NCBI RefSeq assembly: GCF_039729015.1
Contig: NZ_CP155792.1
Location: forward strand, 640,001 to 704,000
Length of the DNA: 64,000 nucleotides
Reading direction: 5' to 3'
DNA from: Blastococcus sp. HT6-30
GTDB lineage: Bacteria; Actinomycetota; Actinomycetes; Mycobacteriales; Geodermatophilaceae
Within the stretch, counting starts at the first letter, position 1; every line of letters begins with the position of its first letter. The position numbers were made by a program, and so were the translations under genes. Positions 1 through 7,757 of this stretch are shown here, in pieces. The notes under the pieces were generated by a model. It saw nothing but the letters and a program-made list of their open reading frames with translations, was not told where the DNA came from and searched no databases.

Positions 1-684
1 CGGCTCGGGGTCGGTGAAGAAGGCGTGGCTGTCCACGACGTGCATGCGGTCCCGGCCGAAGACCGCCTCCAGCCGCTCGAGGTGCTCGATGTAGCGGCCG
101 CGCTGCAGGTAGCCGTGGTGCTGGTGGCCGTGGCTGCGGTAGGCCGGGTCGGCGGCGAGCCGCTCGGCCTCTCCGGCCAGCCGCTCCTCCTCCAGCGCCA
201 GCGCGGTCTCGAAGTCCTCGGTCTCGAAACCGCGGGCGAGCTCGTGGGCGTGGGCGGAGTACGCCCGCTCCACCGGGTCGCGCAGGAGGACGATGACCTT
301 GACCTCGGGCAGGTCGCGGTCGATCCGCTCGGCGGCCAGCGGGTGGAACATGTAGTACGGGCTGGACTCGAAGGTCAGCGGACGGGTGCCGGTGCGCCGC
401 TCGACCCGGGTGGCGGTGGCCTCCAGGGGGAAGTGGCTGCGGTACCAGCCCATGCCCTTGCCGTAGCTGGTGTCGAAGTAGTGCACGCCCTTGTGCAGCA
501 CGGCCTTGAGCACGGCGGGGTGCTGGCTGAGGGTGCGGTACATCGACGTCGTCCCGCACCGCTGCCCCCCGACGATCAGGAAGCCCGGGGTCATGCGGGC
601 CCCGCTGGTCACCCGTCCGAACGAGGTGGTGGCGGTCTGCGCCAGGCGCTTGGCGGCGGCCGAGCGCCGCAGTCGCTGCATCAT
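1..684 (-). CDS. Sulfotransferase family protein (C-terminus outside window)
   Basis: PAPS-dependent sulfotransferase, expected to move a sulfuryl group from PAPS to a hydroxyl or amine on a carbohydrate or lipid. The frame is open from an ATG at 684 to the window edge, giving 228 residues without a stop. The 5'-phosphosulfate loop is at about residues 36-51 (IVGGQRCGTTSMYRTL). The 3'-phosphate-binding motif is RDPVERAYS, preceded by the beta strand VKVIVLL. Both match the bacterial Sulfotransfer_1/3 fold. The start overlaps the stop of the upstream kinase-like gene as ATGA, so this is the fourth visible gene of the polysaccharide operon. A second ATG follows immediately (MM). The context suggests sulfation of the exported glycan. 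The acceptor cannot be read from sequence. Confidence 0.88.
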   Translation of the reverse strand, partial: MMQRLRRSAAAKRLAQTATTSFGRVTSGARMTPGFLIVGGQRCGTTSMYRTLSQHPAVLKAVLHKGVHYFDTSYGKGMGWYRSHFPLEATATRVERRTGTRPLTFESSPYYMFHPLAAERIDRDLPEVKVIVLLRDPVERAYSAHAHELARGFETEDFETALALEEERLAGEAERLAADPAYRSHGHQHHGYLQRGRYIEHLERLEAVFGRDRMHVVDSHAFFTDPEP

Positions 685-1910
685 GTCCAGGTCTCTCCCT
701 CGAGTTCCGCGATCCCCCGGTCGAGGGCGGGCAGCAGCCACACCCCGACGTTCCCGAGGCGGGCGCCCGCCTCCAGCTGGCGGTCGGTCAGGTAACGGGT
801 GGCCAGGTCGGCCGAGTACAGCAGTGCGGTGAGCAGTCCGGTCCGCGGCGCGACGCCGAGCGGCGCGAGGAGCGCGGCGGCCCCGAGGACCGTGCCGGCG
901 GCAGCGGCCGGCGGGTTCTCGAGCCGGGCGACCAGATCGGTCTGCAGGCGGTGGTGGAGCAGGTCGGAGCCGACGGGGACCGCCGTCCGGAAGCGCTCCC
1001 AGTCCCACACCAGCAGCCCGCCGGCGACGGCGGCCATGTTCCACGGCGTCCAGTCGCCGTGGGACGCGCCGAAGGAGAGCGGGACCGCGCCGGCCGCACG
1101 CCCGATCCGGTCGACCGACGTCCGGAGCCGCTCGGCGGCCGCGCCGTCCGGCAGCCGGTCCAGGCGCTCGCCCAGCTCGCGCCAGTACCCCGAGGACGAG
1201 AGGACGACGTCGTCCACCCGGCCGATGGCGGCGACCTCCCCCACGGCGGCGGCCAGCGACCCCGCGTCGAGCGGGCGGCGCGGCTGCCAGACCGGCAGCG
1301 CCGACTGCACGAGCAGCCGGTGGCCCTGCCAGGTGCCGTCGTGGAGCAGCGCGGGCACCCGCACCGACCCGGTGTCGGCGGCGGCCAGCGCGGTCAGCGC
1401 GGCGGCCTCCTGGCCGACCAGGGAGTCGGTCAGCGCGTCGACGCCCAGCTTGGCGTACGCGAGCGTGCGCCCGGCCGGGTCCAGCAGCTGCAGGACCGGC
1501 TTGCGGTTGGCCCGGGGCGGGCCCAGGTGCATCCCCATGACCACCTCGCGGTCCAGCACCGTGCCGAGGTGTGCGACCAGGCTGCCCGACGCGGCGCCCC
1601 GGGGGAGGCAGATCTGCAGCCGTCGGCGCCAGACCACCCGGCCGAGCCCGGCCCGCAGGCCGGCGGCGAGGACGGCGGCCTTGAGCCGGGCGGAGGCGTG
1701 CCGGCCCTCGCCGGAGTGCCGGACGACGGCGGAGGCGGCCCGGCGGCCGGTCGGCGCCAGCAGTCGCGGGTGGCGTGCGCTGGGCAGCAGGAGGTACTCA
1801 CCGACCGGCTCCGTCCCCGCGGCCCCGGTCGCTCCTACCGCCACGGTGTGCGGAGCCGGCCAGAGCCGGGGCGCCACCTCGTCGAGGTGGGTCAGCCGGT
1901 CGTCGCTCAC
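681..1910 (-). CDS. APH-fold phosphotransferase-like protein
   Basis: 409-residue protein with an aminoglycoside phosphotransferase/choline-kinase-like C-terminal half. The catalytic loop is visible as HGDWTPWN, followed after a short hydrophobic stretch by WDWERF, the metal-binding position. The N-terminal ~150 residues show no motif I recognise. The GTG start at 1910 overlaps the stop of the O-antigen ligase as GTGA, and its own stop overlaps the sulfotransferase start as ATGA. Translational coupling in a polysaccharide operon argues for phosphorylation of a sugar or other small metabolite rather than antibiotic resistance. The substrate is unknown. Confidence 0.75.
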   Translation of the reverse strand: MSDDRLTHLDEVAPRLWPAPHTVAVGATGAAGTEPVGEYLLLPSARHPRLLAPTGRRAASAVVRHSGEGRHASARLKAAVLAAGLRAGLGRVVWRRRLQICLPRGAASGSLVAHLGTVLDREVVMGMHLGPPRANRKPVLQLLDPAGRTLAYAKLGVDALTDSLVGQEAAALTALAAADTGSVRVPALLHDGTWQGHRLLVQSALPVWQPRRPLDAGSLAAAVGEVAAIGRVDDVVLSSSGYWRELGERLDRLPDGAAAERLRTSVDRIGRAAGAVPLSFGASHGDWTPWNMAAVAGGLLVWDWERFRTAVPVGSDLLHHRLQTDLVARLENPPAAAAGTVLGAAALLAPLGVAPRTGLLTALLYSADLATRYLTDRQLEAGARLGNVGVWLLPALDRGIAELEGETWT

Positions 1911-3331
1911 CGCGCGCTCCCCGCGGCCAGGGCCGGCGCCCGGCCGGCCGGGCGCACGGTGCCGTCGTCCGCGGCGCGGCGGGCCTGGTCGTTGCGCCAC
2001 AGCAGGGCGACCGACAGGAAGGAGATCAGCAGAGGGACCACCAGCGCGTTGTAGAGGAACATGTACACGAAGGGCAGCCCGATCGAGAGGAAGGCGGCGG
2101 CCGCCAGCGGCGAGCGGTCGCGGCGGTAGGCCCACAGCACCCGGACGAAGAAGCCGAGGTAGAGCGCGGCACCCACGACGCCCTGCGCGATGAGGAGCAG
2201 CCACAGCTGCCCGTTGCTGCCCAGCAGCGGGTTGCCGCAGTTGGAGCAGTCCTCGTCGCGGCCGACGGCGATGGAGTTGCTGCTGCCCAGCGCCCGACGG
2301 GTGGAGCCGAAGCCCAGCACGGGGGACTCCTCGACGACCTCGAGGGTCTTCGAGACGGTGAACCCGCGGATCCCGTCGCTCTTGGGGTTGTCCAGGCGCT
2401 GCTGGATCGTCGACGTCAGCGGGGTCGTCAGCACCAGCACGACGACCAGCACGACCGACGCCGCGAGCCCGAGCAGGGCACCGACGCTCCCGTTGCGGGT
2501 CAGCCAGACGACGGCGAAGACGACGGTGAGGCCCAGGCCGATCCACACGCCGCGGTTCAGCGAGTGCACGACCGGGACGGCAGCCAGGGCGAGCACCAGC
2601 ACGCCGGCCAGCCGGCGGCCGCCGGGACGGCGCAGCCACCCGATGGCGAACCAGCCCAGCAGCAGGCTCAGCGCGTAGCCCCAGGTGTTGGTGTAGCCGA
2701 ACGGCGCGGCGGGGCGGCCGGCCGTGTAGCCGAGCACCTGCTGCAGCTGGGCCGCGGTGGGGTGAACGAGGCTCTGCACGAAGGCGTTCTGCGCGACCGA
2801 GTCGGGCAGCAGCATCTCGACCGGCGAGGTGAACGCGAACTGGTCCGCGAACGTGCCCAGCAGCCCACCGGCGACCACGACGACGAACAGGCCCCCGAGG
2901 TGCCGTACGGCCCGCGCCCGCGGGTACTCGTCCTCGGTCAGGTTACCCAGGTACAGCATGGCGACGGCCACCGCGACGTACCCGGCCAGGTTGAACCCGA
3001 CGGAGATCAGCCGGTCGGTGGCCTCGCCCGGGAGCGTGCCGGCCGGGTCGATGCCGAGCATGACCGTGCTCGCGACCACCCACAGCAGGAAGACCACCCA
3101 CAGCCCGAAGCCCGGGGGCACCCGCACCGGGCGGCGCCGCCGCAGCTCCCAGGCCATGGGCAGGACCAGCACGAAGACGATCAGCGTCCCCATGCCGAGC
3201 GCCCACCACAGCGGGTAGCCGACGAACAGCGCGGTCAGCGGCCAGCCCGGCCGCCAGACGGCGCTCGAGGTCCGCCCCGCCGGCGCGCCGGCCGCCGGTC
3301 CGCGGGGGCGGACCGGCACCGGCGCGGTCAC
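1907..3331 (-). CDS. O-antigen ligase / Wzy-type polysaccharide polymerase family membrane protein
   Basis: 474-residue integral membrane protein with about ten to twelve hydrophobic segments. A long periplasmic-type loop between late segments contains the Wzy_C/O-antigen ligase hallmark region: multiple Arg, GFTVSKTLEVVEESPVLGFG, then a cysteine pair EDCSNCG. The family joins or polymerises lipid-linked glycans on the outer face of the membrane. The GTG at 3331 overlaps the stop of the Wzz-like gene by four bases, and the 3' end overlaps the next gene likewise. The CxxC-like pair in the loop may form a disulfide. Polymerase versus ligase cannot be separated by sequence alone. Confidence 0.82.
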   Translation of the reverse strand: MTAPVPVRPRGPAAGAPAGRTSSAVWRPGWPLTALFVGYPLWWALGMGTLIVFVLVLPMAWELRRRRPVRVPPGFGLWVVFLLWVVASTVMLGIDPAGTLPGEATDRLISVGFNLAGYVAVAVAMLYLGNLTEDEYPRARAVRHLGGLFVVVVAGGLLGTFADQFAFTSPVEMLLPDSVAQNAFVQSLVHPTAAQLQQVLGYTAGRPAAPFGYTNTWGYALSLLLGWFAIGWLRRPGGRRLAGVLVLALAAVPVVHSLNRGVWIGLGLTVVFAVVWLTRNGSVGALLGLAASVVLVVVLVLTTPLTSTIQQRLDNPKSDGIRGFTVSKTLEVVEESPVLGFGSTRRALGSSNSIAVGRDEDCSNCGNPLLGSNGQLWLLLIAQGVVGAALYLGFFVRVLWAYRRDRSPLAAAAFLSIGLPFVYMFLYNALVVPLLISFLSVALLWRNDQARRAADDGTVRPAGRAPALAAGSAR

Positions 3332-4968
3332 GTCCGGGCTCGGCCGGCCGGGTCGGGCACCTTGGCCGCGGGAACGGCCGGGCGCCCCGGTCCGCGCCCG
3401 GCCTCCACGCGCGGCGTGGGCTCGGCCGGGGCGTCGTCGCCCGTAGGCGCCGGCATGTGCTCGGCGGTGGTGCGGGCGCCGTCGTAGCGCACGAGCACCG
3501 CACCGACGACCGAGGTGTTCATCGACTCCAGCTGCCCGAGGGCGTCGGCGACGTCCCGGGCGGTGGTCCGGCCCGCCTCCACCACGAGGACGGCGATCTC
3601 CGCCACGTTGGCCAGGGTCTGGACGCTGGAGTCCTCCCTGGTGGCCGGCGCCTCGATCACGACGACGTCGGCGCCGGCGTCCAGGAGCGCGTCGACGACC
3701 TTCCGCGGATTGCGGGTCTGGAGCAGCGCGTCGGCCCGGTCGGCGTCCCGGCCGGGGCTCACGATCCGCAGCGTCGGGATGCCGGCGAACCGCTGCGCCA
3801 CCTCGGCAGCCGAGCGGTCCCCGGCGAGCACCTCGGCCAGGCCGGCCCGCCGCGGTCCGTCGAGCAGGGAGGTCGCCGTGGCACCGAAGACGTCGGCGCA
3901 GACCAGCACGACCTCCTCGCCGGACCGGGCGAGGGAGGCGGCGAGGTTGGCCGCGACGGGGCCGCCGCCGCGCTGGGTGCCGGCCACCAGCACCACCCGG
4001 CGGGAGGTCTCGGCCAGCGCGGTCACGACGTGGTTGCGCAGGCGGGCGTGGGCCCGGCCGTCGGTGCTGAGCGGCGCGGCGAGGGAGACCTGGCCGTCGG
4101 TCAGCGGGTTCTCCGGCGCCGAGGCGACCCGGACGCCGGTGCGGCGCTGCAGGTCATGGCCGTCGCGCAGGACGTCGTCCCGGCGATGCCGGAGCACCGC
4201 GACGCCCAACCCGAGCAGGACGCCGAGGACGACGCCGGCGGCCAGGGTGATGTACCGGTCGGGGCTGCTCGGGGAGGCCGGCAGGGTGGCCCGGGTGACG
4301 ACGCGGCCGGGGGAGACGGTCTGGGACCGCACCTGGTTCTGCTGTGCGCCGAGGTTGGCCAGCTGCTGGTTCAGCGCGGCGGCCTGGTCGGCTGCGCGGC
4401 CGCGCTCGGGGCTGCCGTTGGGCAGGGTGGCGACGGCCTCGGTGGCCACCCGGAGCTCCTCGCCGACCGCGTCGATCCGCTCCTGCAGGGCGTCGTCCTG
4501 TACCTCCAGCGCATCCTCGGCGGTCGCCCGGCGGCCGTCGAGGTAGGCGTCGGCGAAGGCGCGCGCCCCGGCCTGTGCCGACTGCGCGCTCGACCCGACG
4601 AAGGCGATCCGGAGGATCTCGGTGTTGGGCGGCACGGTGACGCTGACCCGGTCGGCGAGGTCGTCGAGCTCGTCGGCGGGGACCTCGAGCACCTCGGCGG
4701 CGGCGGAGACCGTCTCGGTCGAGGTGAGCAGCTGCGCCTCGGTGTCCAGGTTGATCTCGTTGCGGCCGGTGCCCGCCACCGAGTCGGCGTCGGTCGCCGT
4801 CACCAGCACGGCGGTCACCGACGTGTACTCGCGGGGTGCGAGCGCCAGGTAGGCCAGCGCGACGGCGAGGCCCGTGACCAGTCCCAGCAGGACCGTGACC
4901 CACTGCCGACGGATCAGCACCACGTAGTCACCCAGTCCAGCAGCAGTCAGCCCGTCGTCGGTCGGCAC
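3328..4968 (-). CDS. Wzz-type chain-length determinant fused to a degenerate BY-kinase domain
   Basis: 546 residues. The N-terminal Wzz domain is flanked by two membrane segments (residues ~15-40 and ~255-280) around a helical, Gln/Ala-rich periplasmic region. A cytoplasmic ParA/BY-kinase-like domain follows, then a Pro-rich tail. Normal partners have Walker A GEGKST; here the place is taken by AGTQRGGGPVAANLA, without the Lys-Ser/Thr. Walker A' reads LVCADVFG, and Walker B VVVIEAPA has Glu for Asp. The tail lacks a tyrosine cluster. I therefore read a regulatory pseudokinase that controls polymer length with the ligase downstream. The GTG at 4968 was chosen because GGAGGG lies six bases upstream. 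The gene opens the operon. Confidence 0.82.
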   Translation of the reverse strand: MPTDDGLTAAGLGDYVVLIRRQWVTVLLGLVTGLAVALAYLALAPREYTSVTAVLVTATDADSVAGTGRNEINLDTEAQLLTSTETVSAAAEVLEVPADELDDLADRVSVTVPPNTEILRIAFVGSSAQSAQAGARAFADAYLDGRRATAEDALEVQDDALQERIDAVGEELRVATEAVATLPNGSPERGRAADQAAALNQQLANLGAQQNQVRSQTVSPGRVVTRATLPASPSSPDRYITLAAGVVLGVLLGLGVAVLRHRRDDVLRDGHDLQRRTGVRVASAPENPLTDGQVSLAAPLSTDGRAHARLRNHVVTALAETSRRVVLVAGTQRGGGPVAANLAASLARSGEEVVLVCADVFGATATSLLDGPRRAGLAEVLAGDRSAAEVAQRFAGIPTLRIVSPGRDADRADALLQTRNPRKVVDALLDAGADVVVIEAPATREDSSVQTLANVAEIAVLVVEAGRTTARDVADALGQLESMNTSVVGAVLVRYDGARTTAEHMPAPTGDDAPAEPTPRVEAGRGPGRPAVPAAKVPDPAGRART

Positions 4969-5090
4969 CGTCGTCCCTCCAAGTCCGCAGATCCCGGGCC
5001 ACCACGGACGGCGGCCCACGCCCTGGTCTGCCCGGGCGCGGTGATGTCGATCTGCCTGTGCGGTCAGTGGATCACCCGCCGGCGCCCCGT

Positions 5091-5137
5091 CGGGGGGTCT
5101 CGGGCGGGGTCGCCACCCGTATTGGGGAGACCCCCCG
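5091..5137 (-). terminator. Terminator after TauE/SafE gene
   Basis: Perfect 11-bp inverted repeat (cggggggtctc at 5091-5101, gagaccccccg at 5127-5137) immediately after the TauE/SafE stop. The 25-base loop can fold further. There is no U-run, as is common in high-GC actinobacteria. It separates this gene from the polysaccharide operon on the same strand. Confidence 0.6.
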
Positions 5138-5138
5138 G

Positions 5139-6191
5139 TCAGCCGAACGGAGCAGCGATCGGAGGGGGTGCCGACGTCGTCGTCGGCTCTCCGCTGCCGG
5201 GCCGGTGGACGGCCCGGTCGGGGCGCCGGCGGGTGGCCCAGGCGTCCCGGAGGTAGTGGGGACGGGCTGGGAGGCCGTGCCGGGAGCGCGCCGCCCACCA
5301 CAGCAGCGAGCCGACGACGACGACGATCCCCAGCACCACGACCATGGCGACGTCGCCGAGGCCGAGCAGCTTGAGCCCGGAGGCGAGCAGCACGAGGGCC
5401 AGCGCCCGGCGGACCAGGCCACCGGGGGCCCGGGACGACAGCCGGGCCCCGAGGTAGACGCCGGGCAGGCAGCCGATCAGCAGCGACGTGGTCAGGTCCA
5501 GCCTGAAGTCGCCGAAGAGCAGGTGGCCCAGCGCGGCCGAGGTGACCAGCGGCACCGCCTGGACCAGGTCGGTGCCCACGAGCGACGAGGCGCTGAGCCG
5601 CGGGTACAGCGCCAGCAGGGCGATGATGATCAGCGAGCCGGACCCGACCGACGTCATGCCCACGATCAGGCCGCCGACGACGCCGACGAGCACGGTGGCC
5701 AGCGGCCGGGTGCGCAGGGGGGTGTCCACCGGCTCCTCGACCACCGGCGCGGGCAGGCCACCGCGACGGACCCGGGCCCGCTCGGCGGCTCGCCGTCCGC
5801 GGTCGACCATCGCCAGGTAGGCCTTGCCGATCAGCCCGGCGGCCGCCAGGAGCAGTGCGACGCCGAGCGCGAACTTGGTCCACTCCTGGACGCCGGCGCT
5901 CGATCCCAGGGCCCTGGTGAGCAGCACCCCGCAGAACGCGGCGGGCACCGAGCCGAGGGTCAGCCACCCGACCAGGCGCATGTCGACCGTGCCGCGGCGC
6001 AGGTGGACGACGCCGCCGACGGGTTTCATCACGGCGGAGACCACCAGGTCGCTGGAGACCGCGGCCAGGGGTGGGACGCCGAAGAAGAGCACGAGCACAG
6101 GCGTCATCAGCGCGCCGCCGCCCATGCCGGTCATGCCGACGACGACGCCGATCACGAGCCCGGCCACGACGAGCGCGACGTCCACGTCCAC
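5139..6191 (-). CDS. TauE/SafE family anion permease
   Basis: 350-residue membrane protein with about eight transmembrane segments arranged as two repeats, each with a Gly-rich signature: GMTGMGGGALMTPVL near the N-terminus and GMTSVGSGSLIIIALL after a charged central loop. This is the TauE/SafE (sulfite/organosulfonate exporter) pattern. Start GTG at 6191 has AGGGGGA six bases upstream; a second GTG lies at 6185. Given the sulfotransferase nearby, export of sulfite or sulfate-related anions is tempting but unproven. The family is broad. A much longer open frame upstream is a GC artefact crossing the divergent promoter region. Confidence 0.85.
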   Translation of the reverse strand: MDVDVALVVAGLVIGVVVGMTGMGGGALMTPVLVLFFGVPPLAAVSSDLVVSAVMKPVGGVVHLRRGTVDMRLVGWLTLGSVPAAFCGVLLTRALGSSAGVQEWTKFALGVALLLAAAGLIGKAYLAMVDRGRRAAERARVRRGGLPAPVVEEPVDTPLRTRPLATVLVGVVGGLIVGMTSVGSGSLIIIALLALYPRLSASSLVGTDLVQAVPLVTSAALGHLLFGDFRLDLTTSLLIGCLPGVYLGARLSSRAPGGLVRRALALVLLASGLKLLGLGDVAMVVVLGIVVVVGSLLWWAARSRHGLPARPHYLRDAWATRRRPDRAVHRPGSGEPTTTSAPPPIAAPFG

Positions 6192-6245
6192 GCTCCGTCC
6201 CCCTGTCCTTCGCGGTACCCACCCGTGATGACAGGTGGCCCGGTC

Positions 6246-6251
6246 AACGTA
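6246..6251 (-). promoter_or_regulatory. Possible -10 box for TauE/SafE gene
   Basis: TACGTT on the minus strand, 55 bases upstream of the GTG. It fits the TAnnnT form seen throughout the window. No convincing -35 was identified. Confidence 0.35.
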
Positions 6252-6352
6252 GGCCGGGGCACCCCTTGGTGTCCCCGCGCCGCGTCCGGGCGTCACCCCC
6301 GAGGGTGGTTCGACCGGTCGTGGCGCGGATCTGCAGGCCGGGCGTGTTCCAG

Positions 6353-6358
6353 TAGCGT
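6353..6358 (+). promoter_or_regulatory. -10 box for the GH26-like gene
   Basis: TAGCGT, the same hexamer found upstream of the tRNA, the ABC exporter and phoH. It predicts transcription start near 6366 and a leader of about 65 bases. Confidence 0.5.
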
Positions 6359-6431
6359 CCAGCCCCCGCATCCCCACGGCTCGCCGCGGACGGGGCACGA
6401 CCACCCCTCCGTCGGCCGGGAGCGCTCCTCG

Positions 6432-7439
6432 ATGACCCCAGGCACCGGTGCGGGATCGGCTGCGGCGGGCCACCGGCCCCGGGCCGGCCGCAGGTTCCCG
6501 TGGCCGGCCCGGGTGGCCGCCTTCGCCGCGGGTCTGCTGGTCATCCTGGTCGTCGTCTCCTCCGGCCAGGCCCGCTCGTCGCTGTGGGCCGATGCCGCCT
6601 ACGCCACGCGCTGCCTGGCGGTGGGCGCCGCGGTGACCGCCGACCCGGGCTCCGGGCGGTCGAACCTGGAGACCTTCCTCCGCGAGGACGAGCGCATGGG
6701 GCCGCTCACCATCCGGCGGAGCTTCGACTCCGCCCTGCCGAGCAGCTTCGACCGCTCGGCGGCCGCGGGGGACCCGGAAGCCGGACTGCACACGTTCGTC
6801 TCCTGGAAGCCGCCGGGCGGTGACCACCGCGGCGCGGCGGCGGGCCGGTACGACGAGCAGGTCGCCGCCTGGGCGCGCAGCGTGCCCGACGGGGTCTTCG
6901 CCACGTCGTTCCACGAGCCGGAGAACGACATGACCGGGCCGGAGTTCGTCGCCTTCCAGCGGCACCTGCACACGGTGGTCACGGAGGCCAACCCCGGCAT
7001 CCACTGGGGTCCGGTCTACATGGCGTACTGGTGGGACCCCGCCCGGCCCTCCCACTACATCGGCGACCCGGCCCTCTGGTGGCCGGGGGACGACCACGCC
7101 GACTTCGCGGGCCTGGACTGGTACGGGGCCGACCCCGAGCCGATGACCAGCAGCCCGTCCTTCCTGCACTGGTACCGGTTCGTGGAGCCGACCGGGCTCC
7201 CCCTCTTCATCACCGAGTACGGCCAGTACGTGCTGCGGGACGGGGAGCAGCCCGATCCCGCTCTCCTGCAGGAGCGCGTCGACGCCATCCGCAGCGACGC
7301 CGCCTGGATCGCCGAGCACCCCCGTATCCGGATGTGGCTGTACTGGCAGGGCACCGGCCGGCGCGGTGACTGGCGGCTGCACGACGAGGCGTCCCGCGAG
7401 GCGTGGCGCGCCGTCGCCGAGACCGGATGCCACGGGTGA
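6432..7439 (+). CDS. Membrane-anchored GH26-like glycosidase
   Basis: 335 residues. A basic N-terminus (RPRAGRRF) precedes one hydrophobic segment at about 28-48, so the protein is a signal-anchored or secreted enzyme. The rest resembles the clan A (beta/alpha)8 barrel of GH26/endo-beta-mannanase-like proteins. The likely acid/base lies in FHEPEND (near residue 160) and the likely nucleophile in FITEYGQY (near 260). Aromatic clusters typical of a sugar cleft (YMAYWWDP, WYGADP) lie between. The substrate is unknown; processing of the polysaccharide made by the divergent operon is an inference. The ATG at 6432 is chosen because the membrane segment begins shortly after it. Confidence 0.72.
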   Translation: MTPGTGAGSAAAGHRPRAGRRFPWPARVAAFAAGLLVILVVVSSGQARSSLWADAAYATRCLAVGAAVTADPGSGRSNLETFLREDERMGPLTIRRSFDSALPSSFDRSAAAGDPEAGLHTFVSWKPPGGDHRGAAAGRYDEQVAAWARSVPDGVFATSFHEPENDMTGPEFVAFQRHLHTVVTEANPGIHWGPVYMAYWWDPARPSHYIGDPALWWPGDDHADFAGLDWYGADPEPMTSSPSFLHWYRFVEPTGLPLFITEYGQYVLRDGEQPDPALLQERVDAIRSDAAWIAEHPRIRMWLYWQGTGRRGDWRLHDEASREAWRAVAETGCHG

Positions 7440-7757
7440 GCCGGCCCCACATCCACTACGGCTGGTAGTCGATCGAGGGCGCCCGGAGGCTGTCCGGAAC
7501 CCCGGCCGCGCACTCTCGCCCGATGCTCGGGCCAACGTTGCTCTGGGTGATCATCGCTGGTGACAGCGGTCCACCGGTCACTCGAGGAGCGTTCCTCGCC
7601 TGCCCGACCCGTTCGCCCGTCCACCCGGACGAGCGAATGGCCACCGTTTTCCTCGACCGGCATGACCACGCTCTGTGATGCTCCCGCCCGGAAAGCAGCT
7701 CGCCGACGTCGGATCGCGCCGGGCTCGCCGTGTGAGGGGAAACGGGGTTCGGGGGAC
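7440..7757. other. 318-bp intergenic region
   Basis: Between the GH26-like gene and the PKD protein. I see no supported gene, no confident -10 box and no strong terminator. The open frames that cross it have the composition of out-of-frame GC-rich DNA. Confidence 0.6.

Noticed and set aside
681-2639. 652-codon version of the APH-like protein
   Set aside because: The first ~240 codons are a shadow of the O-antigen ligase gene; the GTGA overlap gives a natural start at 1910.
5139-7535. TauE/SafE as a 798-residue fusion protein
   Set aside because: The extra part lies opposite the GH26-like gene and across a divergent promoter region; a GTG with a good ribosome site begins the permease.
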